Positions 27,982 through 32,912 of a stretch of DNA of 32,912 nucleotides are shown here, in pieces. Each line of letters opens with the position of its first letter. Within the stretch, counting starts at the first letter, position 1. Origin of the DNA: a bacterium (lineage in GTDB: Bacteria > Chloroflexota > Dormibacteria > Aeolococcales > Bog-877); NCBI GenBank assembly GCA_021844355.1, contig JAKBTP010000197.1, positions 1-32,912 of the forward strand, read 5' to 3'. Made by a program: the position numbers and the translations under genes. Below the pieces are notes generated by a model, which did no database searches, was not told the DNA's origin, and worked only from the letters and a program-made list of their open reading frames with translations.

Positions 27982-28230
27982 TCAGCTGGCCAGGTCCAGG
28001 TGCTCCCTCACGTAGTCCCAGGCCTGCCCCACGGTCTGGATCTTCTCCGCGTCCTCGTCCGGGATCTCCATCCCGTACGCCTCCTCGAACGCCATGATCA
28101 GCTCCACCAGGTCCAGCGAGTCCGCGTTCAGGTCCTCCACGAAGTTCGCCTCGGGAGTCACCTGCTCGGCCTCCACGCCCAGCTGCTCCACCACGATCGC
28201 CTGGAAGCCTTCCCACGTCGTGTCTGCCAT
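27982..28230 (-). CDS. acpP: Acyl carrier protein
   Basis: 82 aa; [49 protein letters not shown] at 28230 with AGGGG upstream. Confidence 0.96.
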   Translation of the reverse strand: MADTTWEGFQAIVVEQLGVEAEQVTPEANFVEDLNADSLDLVELIMAFEEAYGMEIPDEDAEKIQTVGQAWDYVREHLDLAS

Positions 28231-28245
28231 CTCTACCCCTCGTTG

Positions 28246-28262
28246 GACGGCTGGAAGCCGTC
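28246..28262 (-). promoter_or_regulatory. Hairpin immediately 5' of the acpP ribosome-binding site
   Basis: Perfect GACGGCT-GGA-AGCCGTC inverted repeat (7-bp stem, 3-nt loop), 15 nt from ATG. Confidence 0.45.
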
Positions 28263-28538
28263 TGGTTGGCCAGCTCGGTTGGGTCCGGCAGCTGTGGCGC
28301 CGGCTCCACGTTGTCGCGCTCGGGAATTGTGCCAAGTCGGGCGCGGCCCCCGCTGAGCCGCTCCCCGGGCAAGACCGCGAGGTGGTCCGGGGGAGACGAT
28401 TCGGCCGGGTCGGCCTTGGAGCCCTCCTCACCTCTCCCGGGCCGCACCAGCCGGCGGACGAAGGACTTCACCGGCCGGCTCGCCGGGTGCGGATCGCTGG
28501 CCAGATCTTGGACCCCAAGCTGCTGGCCATTGTATGGG

Positions 28539-29462
28539 TCACGGCAGCATCCCCTCGGCGACCTCGGCAGCCCGCTGAGGCGAGTCCACCTGGACCACAT
28601 CCGGCGCCTCCAGCACCCTCTTGATCAGTGGCCCCAGGGTGGCCCCGGCACCGCACTCCAGGTAGCGCTGCGCCCCGGCAGCCTCCAGGGCCCGGACGGT
28701 GGCTGTCCACAGAACCGGGCTCTGGAGCTGGACCTCGAGTCCGCGGCGGATCTCGGCGGCGCTGCTCACCACCCGACCCAGTGCCCCCACACCGACGGGG
28801 AAGGAGGGCTCGGTGATCTCGGTCTCGGCGATGGCCGGCGCGAACAGGGCGGCCGGCCCGGCCATCAGGGGAGAGTGAAAGGCGCCGCCGACCTGGAGCG
28901 GCACCACCCGGCGGGCACCGGCCTCCCTGGCCCTCCGGGACACCTCCTCAACCCCTGCAGCCGAACCTGAGACCACCTGCTGCTGTGGGCTGTTGTCGTT
29001 GGCCAGGACGCACAGGGCTCCAGACGACGTGACCTCGGCACAGATCGGCTCCAGGACCTCGGGCGCCAAACCCAGGACGGCAGCCATGGTTCCCGGAGGA
29101 GCTCCCGCCATCGCCCGCGCCCGGCGGATGACAAGCCGCATCCCCGCCTCCGGGGCGATGGCCCCGGCAGCCACCAGGGCGCAGTACTCTCCTAGGCTGT
29201 GGCCGGCGGCGAAGCCCGGCGCCAGCCCCCCCTCCGAAAGCAGCCGGAAGAGGGCGACCCCGGTGTAGAAGAGCGCGGGCTGCGCCGCTTCGGTCCGGCG
29301 CAGGTCCTCCGCCCCGGCCTCGAGGAGGAGCCAGCGAAGTGGCACCCCCTCGGCTTCGGCGACCTCGATGAGGTCGAGGGAGCACTCCCTTCCGACGAGC
29401 TCCTTCCCCATCCCGGGCGCCTGTGCCCCTTGGCCGGGAAACACCAGGGCGTCGCCCTTCAT
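28539..29462 (-). CDS. fabD: Malonyl CoA-acyl carrier protein transacylase
   Basis: MKGDALVFPGQGAQAPGMGKEL, GHSLGEYCALVAAGA, LANDNSPQQQVVSG, GAFHSPLM; start ATG 29462. Confidence 0.95.
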   Translation of the reverse strand: MKGDALVFPGQGAQAPGMGKELVGRECSLDLIEVAEAEGVPLRWLLLEAGAEDLRRTEAAQPALFYTGVALFRLLSEGGLAPGFAAGHSLGEYCALVAAGAIAPEAGMRLVIRRARAMAGAPPGTMAAVLGLAPEVLEPICAEVTSSGALCVLANDNSPQQQVVSGSAAGVEEVSRRAREAGARRVVPLQVGGAFHSPLMAGPAALFAPAIAETEITEPSFPVGVGALGRVVSSAAEIRRGLEVQLQSPVLWTATVRALEAAGAQRYLECGAGATLGPLIKRVLEAPDVVQVDSPQRAAEVAEGMLP

Positions 29463-29483
29463 TCCCCCCCCTGGCACCAGGCC

Positions 29484-29660
29484 CTACTCAGTCGCTATGA
29501 CCTCCCGTCCCCGGTACTGCCCACAGTTGGGGCAGACCGTATGCGGGCGGCGCGGGTGCCGGCAGCGGGGGCAGGGAGCCAGGGTCGGCGCCGCCAGCGC
29601 CAGGTGCGAGCGCCGCCGATCCCGGCGGGCCTTGGGCACGCGTTCCTTCGGAAGAGCCAT
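29484..29660 (-). CDS. rpmF: 50S ribosomal protein bL32 (zinc-binding form)
   Basis: 58-aa ORF missing from the track: MALPKERVPKARRDRRRSHLALAAPTLAPCPRCRHPRRPHTVCPNCGQYRGREVIATE; CxxC...CxxC. Confidence 0.93.
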   Translation of the reverse strand: MALPKERVPKARRDRRRSHLALAAPTLAPCPRCRHPRRPHTVCPNCGQYRGREVIATE

Positions 29661-29689
29661 CTCGGGCGCCAGTCTATCAGGTGACGGGG

Positions 29690-30217
29690 TCAGCGCCTCC
29701 GGCCGCGACCCTTGGGCCTCTCCTCGCCGTCCCGGCCGGACTCCAGGGTCTCCAGGCCCCGGCGCACCTCGCTGAGGGCGCTGGAAAGCTGCGTTTCCAG
29801 CGCCTCCATCCGCTCCCGGGCATAGTCGTCGGCGTCCTTGCGCATCTTGCGGTGGCGTTCCCGCGCCTCCGCCAAGAGGCGCTCGGCCTCGGCGGTGGCC
29901 TGGCGCGTGATCTCGTGCTGGTCGGTGAGGCGCTCGGCCCGCTCCTGGGCCGCGAGGATGGTCTGAGCCGCCTGCTCCTCCGCCTCGCGCAGGCGCGCCT
30001 CCCGCGTCTCCAGCACCAGCCGGGCCTCCTTGATCTCATCGGGCAGCCCCACCCGGATCTGGTCGATGGCGTCCAGGATCTCGTCTTCGTTGATCACCAC
30101 ATTGGGGGTCAGCGGCACCCGTCGGCTCTGGTTCACCAGGGCCTCCAGCTGGTCGAGGACGTCGAAGATCGAGACCCGCTCGCTCTCCACTCCGAATTCG
30201 TCTTGGTCGTCGCTCAT
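29690..30217 (-). CDS. DivIVA/SepIVA-like coiled-coil protein
   Basis: 175 aa: SIFDVLDQLEALVNQSRRVPLTPNVVINEDEILDAIDQIRVGLPDEIKEARLVLETREA followed by long coiled coil and basic tail; sits between rpmF and coaD. Confidence 0.7.
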   Translation of the reverse strand: MSDDQDEFGVESERVSIFDVLDQLEALVNQSRRVPLTPNVVINEDEILDAIDQIRVGLPDEIKEARLVLETREARLREAEEQAAQTILAAQERAERLTDQHEITRQATAEAERLLAEARERHRKMRKDADDYARERMEALETQLSSALSEVRRGLETLESGRDGEERPKGRGRRR

Positions 30218-30726
30218 CCTTCCTCCTCCGCTCTCGGGCGGGGACCGGGCCTCTCCAGCCGCTGGCGGAGGGCGACCTCGACCGGCGCCGGGACCAGCCC
30301 CTTGACGCCCCCACCGTGGGCACAGACATCCTTTATCAGCGACGAGCTGAGATACACGTTGGCGAAGCTGGTGGTGAGGAACACGGTGTGCACCCTGGGC
30401 TCCAGGCGGCGGTTCATCAGCGCCATCTGAAACTCGCTGTCCAGGTCCGAGACCGCGCGGAGACCCCGCACGATCACCGCCGCGCCCTGGCTGATGGCGA
30501 ATTCGACGGCCAGGCCGGAGAAGTGGGCCACCACCACGTCGCTCTCCGGGCCGAGGCTTTCGCGCACCATCTGGGCCCGCTCGGCGGCCGTGAAAAGGCA
30601 GCTCTTGGCGGTGTTGTCCAGCACCCCCACCACCACCTTGTCGAAGATCATCTGGGCCCGCTTGATCACATCCAGATGTCCCTCGTGGATGGGATCGAAG
30701 CTCCCGGGATAGACGGCAGTGGTCAT
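30214..30726 (-). CDS. coaD: Phosphopantetheine adenylyltransferase
   Basis: TTAVYPGSFDPIHEGHLDVIKRA, VRGLRAVSDLDSEFQMALMNRRL, YLSSSLIKDV. Confidence 0.96.
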   Translation of the reverse strand: MTTAVYPGSFDPIHEGHLDVIKRAQMIFDKVVVGVLDNTAKSCLFTAAERAQMVRESLGPESDVVVAHFSGLAVEFAISQGAAVIVRGLRAVSDLDSEFQMALMNRRLEPRVHTVFLTTSFANVYLSSSLIKDVCAHGGGVKGLVPAPVEVALRQRLERPGPRPRAEEEG

Positions 30727-31406
30727 CTAGACCTCCGGTAGAAGGAGAGCACGGTGGTCCCGTAGCGGGCGACCCGCACGCAATTTAACGCCCCGGGAGC
30801 ATCCTCCAGCGTCACCTCCCGATGGTGCTCCATGACCACCGTGGGATCCCAGGCGGGAAACTCCCCGGCCAGCCGACCCACCTGCAGCAAGAGCCGCGAG
30901 AGCAGCTCCGGCCCTGGTGGCGCGTATGGGGGGTCCGCCAGCACCAGTTGGGAGCGCACCAGGATGTCCTCGCTGCGCCGAACCCAGCCGTCGGCGTCCT
31001 CGGCCACCACCTCGGCCCGATCCGAGAAGCCCAGGCTCTCACAGTTGCGGGCGATGAGTTGGGCCCGCGCCGACCGCACCTCGACGAAGGTGGCATGGGC
31101 GGCTCCCCGGGAGAGGGCCTCAATGCCGAGGGTCCCCACTCCGGCGCAGAGGTCCACCACCCGCATGCCGTACACCGGACCACCCAGGATGTTGAAGAGC
31201 GCGCCCCGAGCCACCCCCGAGGTCGCCCGGAGGTCGGGCTCCTCCACGGTCAGCAACCAGCGCCCGGCGGCCTCCCCACCGGTGAGCCGTGCGCCCCGGA
31301 CGGGCCTCAGGCGGCGCCGCGCCGGACGTCTTGGCCCCCCTCCCGGGATCGTGCCGGGGTCCGGGGGAGCGGGGGTCCGGTGGTAGGTGGACAACTCCCA
31401 TAGCAT
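30723..31406 (-). CDS. rsmD: 16S rRNA (guanine966-N2)-methyltransferase RsmD
   Basis: ATSGVARGALFNIL, VVDLCAGVGTLGIEALSRGA, LVLADPPYAPPG; linked to coaD and recG. N-terminal ~40 aa unusual, start uncertain. Confidence 0.88.
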   Translation of the reverse strand: MLWELSTYHRTPAPPDPGTIPGGGPRRPARRRLRPVRGARLTGGEAAGRWLLTVEEPDLRATSGVARGALFNILGGPVYGMRVVDLCAGVGTLGIEALSRGAAHATFVEVRSARAQLIARNCESLGFSDRAEVVAEDADGWVRRSEDILVRSQLVLADPPYAPPGPELLSRLLLQVGRLAGEFPAWDPTVVMEHHREVTLEDAPGALNCVRVARYGTTVLSFYRRSR

Positions 31407-31436
31407 GGCAGCCCGAGCCGCTAGAGGAGGCAGCTC

Positions 31437-32912
31437 TCAGTCGAACTCGAAGACCACCCGGTAGTCGCGGATCCCCCGTCGCAGGATGGGATCGGACAAC
31501 TCCGGGTCCGCCTTGAGCACCTGCTCGGCTGCGGCCCGGGCCCGTTCCCGCAAGGGGTCGTCCAGCAGGTCCCCCACCCTCATCTCGGGGAAGCCATGCT
31601 GCCGGAGCCCATACGGGTCACCCGCCCCGCGAAGACGGAGGTCGATCTCCGCCAGCTCGAAGCCGTCCGAGTGCTCGATCAGGGCACGCAGGCGCGCGGT
31701 GGCGGCGGGATCCTCCTCACCGACGAAGAGGAGGCAGTGGGCCGGTTGCGTGCCCCTCCCCACCCGGCCGCGGAACTGGTGCAGCTGGGCCAGCCCGAAC
31801 CTCCCGGCGTCCTCGATCGCCATGACCGTGGCGTTGGGGACGTCGACTCCGACCTCCACCACGCTGGTGGCCACCAGGAGGTCGTACTGGTGGGTGGCGA
31901 AGGCCTCCATGCGCTCGGCCTTCTCCCGGGCGGGGAGTCGCCCATGCACCAGCACCAGCCGGAGGTCCTGGAAGACCTCCTTGGTCAGCCGCTCGTACTC
32001 GGCGGTGGCCGAGCGCGCCTCCGCACCGGGGCTGTCGTCGATGAGCGGGCAGATGATGAACCCCTGGCGGCCCGCCGCCACCTCCGAGCGGATCAGCTGG
32101 TAGGCCGCCTCCCGGCCCGCCGCCTCGACCAGCTCGGTGCGCACCGGGACCCGACCCGGCGGGAGGGTGCGGATCTGGCTCACGTCCAAGTCCCCGTAGA
32201 GGGTCAGGTTGAGGCTCCGGGGGATGGGAGTGGCGGTCATGGAGAGGAAGTCGGGATTGAGGTCGACCTTCTCCCGGAGGCGCAGCCGCTGGGCCACCCC
32301 GAACCGGTGCTGCTCGTCCACGATGCAGAGCCCCAGCTGGGGGAAGCGCACCTCGTCCTCGATGAGGGCGTGGGTGCCCACCACCAACTTGTCGGTGCCC
32401 GCCAGGAGGCCCCCCAGGATCTCCCGCCGCTGGCGGGCACCGGTGCTCCCGACCAGGAGGCGGGGATATATCTCGAAGGGCGACAGAAGCTCCCTCATCG
32501 TCTCCAGGTGCTGGCGCGCCAGGATCTCGGTCGGGGCCATCAGGACCACCTGGTGGCCCGCGGCGATCGCCATCCGGGCCGCCATGGCGGCCACGACCGT
32601 CTTCCCGGACCCCACGTCCCCCTGGAGCAGCCGGTTCATCGGCGAGGGCCGGTCGAGGTCGATGAGGATCTCGTGGGCAGCCCGCCGCTGGTCGTCGGTG
32701 AGGCGGAAGGGCAGGGCACGGGTGAAGGCGCGCGCCACCTCCACGTCGTAGGGGGACCTGGTTCCGGCTCGGGCCAGCCGCTGGCGGCGGGCCAGTAGGG
32801 CAGCGAGTTGAGGGTAGAAGAGCTCCTCGAACCCGAACCGCGCCCGGGCGGCGTCCAGCCGATCCTGGCTCTCCGGGAAATGCACCTGGCGCAGCGCCTC
32901 ACCCAGGGGCAA
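31437..32912 (-). CDS. recG: ATP-dependent DNA helicase RecG (N-terminal part outside window)
   Basis: LLQGDVGSGKTVVAAMAA, MAPTEILARQHL, IVDEQHRFGVAQR, MTATPIPRSL, VVEVGVDVPNATVM, QFRGRVGRG; open to window edge. Confidence 0.95.
   Translation of the reverse strand: MPLGEALRQVHFPESQDRLDAARARFGFEELFYPQLAALLARRQRLARAGTRSPYDVEVARAFTRALPFRLTDDQRRAAHEILIDLDRPSPMNRLLQGDVGSGKTVVAAMAARMAIAAGHQVVLMAPTEILARQHLETMRELLSPFEIYPRLLVGSTGARQRREILGGLLAGTDKLVVGTHALIEDEVRFPQLGLCIVDEQHRFGVAQRLRLREKVDLNPDFLSMTATPIPRSLNLTLYGDLDVSQIRTLPPGRVPVRTELVEAAGREAAYQLIRSEVAAGRQGFIICPLIDDSPGAEARSATAEYERLTKEVFQDLRLVLVHGRLPAREKAERMEAFATHQYDLLVATSVVEVGVDVPNATVMAIEDAGRFGLAQLHQFRGRVGRGTQPAHCLLFVGEEDPAATARLRALIEHSDGFELAEIDLRLRGAGDPYGLRQHGFPEMRVGDLLDDPLRERARAAAEQVLKADPELSDPILRRGIRDYRVVFEFD

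Noticed and set aside
26319-28015. + strand ORFs of 400 and 494 aa over rnc, with repeat-like sequence
   Set aside because: They mirror the repetitive rnc tail; the minus frame contains the conserved RNase III core continuous with the tail.
28231-28600. Possible protein [26 protein letters not shown]... upstream of acpP, or an rnc fusion with acpP nested in it
   Set aside because: Frame is open but has no stop before rnc and would require full overlap with acpP; no recognizable family or clear RBS. Kept only as a spacer observation.
1-32912. CRISPR arrays, tRNA/rRNA genes, SRP RNA, transposons, integrases, toxin-antitoxin or defence genes
   Set aside because: Looked for direct-repeat/spacer patterns, tRNA-like cloverleafs, the conserved SRP RNA tetraloop/asymmetric-loop motif and mobile-element proteins by eye; none seen.

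Overview
High-GC (roughly 70% by eye) bacterial chromosome segment made up almost entirely of a dense, mostly minus-strand run of housekeeping genes. In minus-strand transcription order: recG(partial)-rsmD-coaD-DivIVA/SepIVA-like-rpmF-fabD-acpP-rnc-smc-ftsY-ylxM-ffh-rpsP-khpA-rimM-trmD-rplS-[TadZ/CpaE-like ATPase]-topA-hslV-hslU-rpsB-tsf-pyrH-frr-uppS-cdsA-dxr-rseP-ispG. Plus-strand genes are a partial aminotransferase and a peptidase C26/PuuD-like amidotransferase at the left edge, plus a ferredoxin-NADP reductase-like and a GT39/PMT-like gene between topA and the TadZ-like gene. Gene content suggests a deep-branching Terrabacteria lineage (Chloroflexota/Dormibacterota-like), but that is only inference. 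I found no tRNA, rRNA, CRISPR array, transposase, phage or defence island. I see no clear new multi-gene system. The best leads are: (1) RNase III with a ~330-aa Arg/Ser-rich disordered C-terminal tail containing exact-period 59-aa (177-bp) repeats; (2) an orphan TadZ/CpaE-like protein whose receiver Asp is Glu and whose Walker A lysines are both Arg, in a three-gene insertion between topA and rplS; (3) several structured non-coding spacers (rpsB leader, ftsY-ylxM spacer, FNR-GT39 spacer with competing hairpins and a mini-ORF, hairpin next to the acpP ribosome-binding site).
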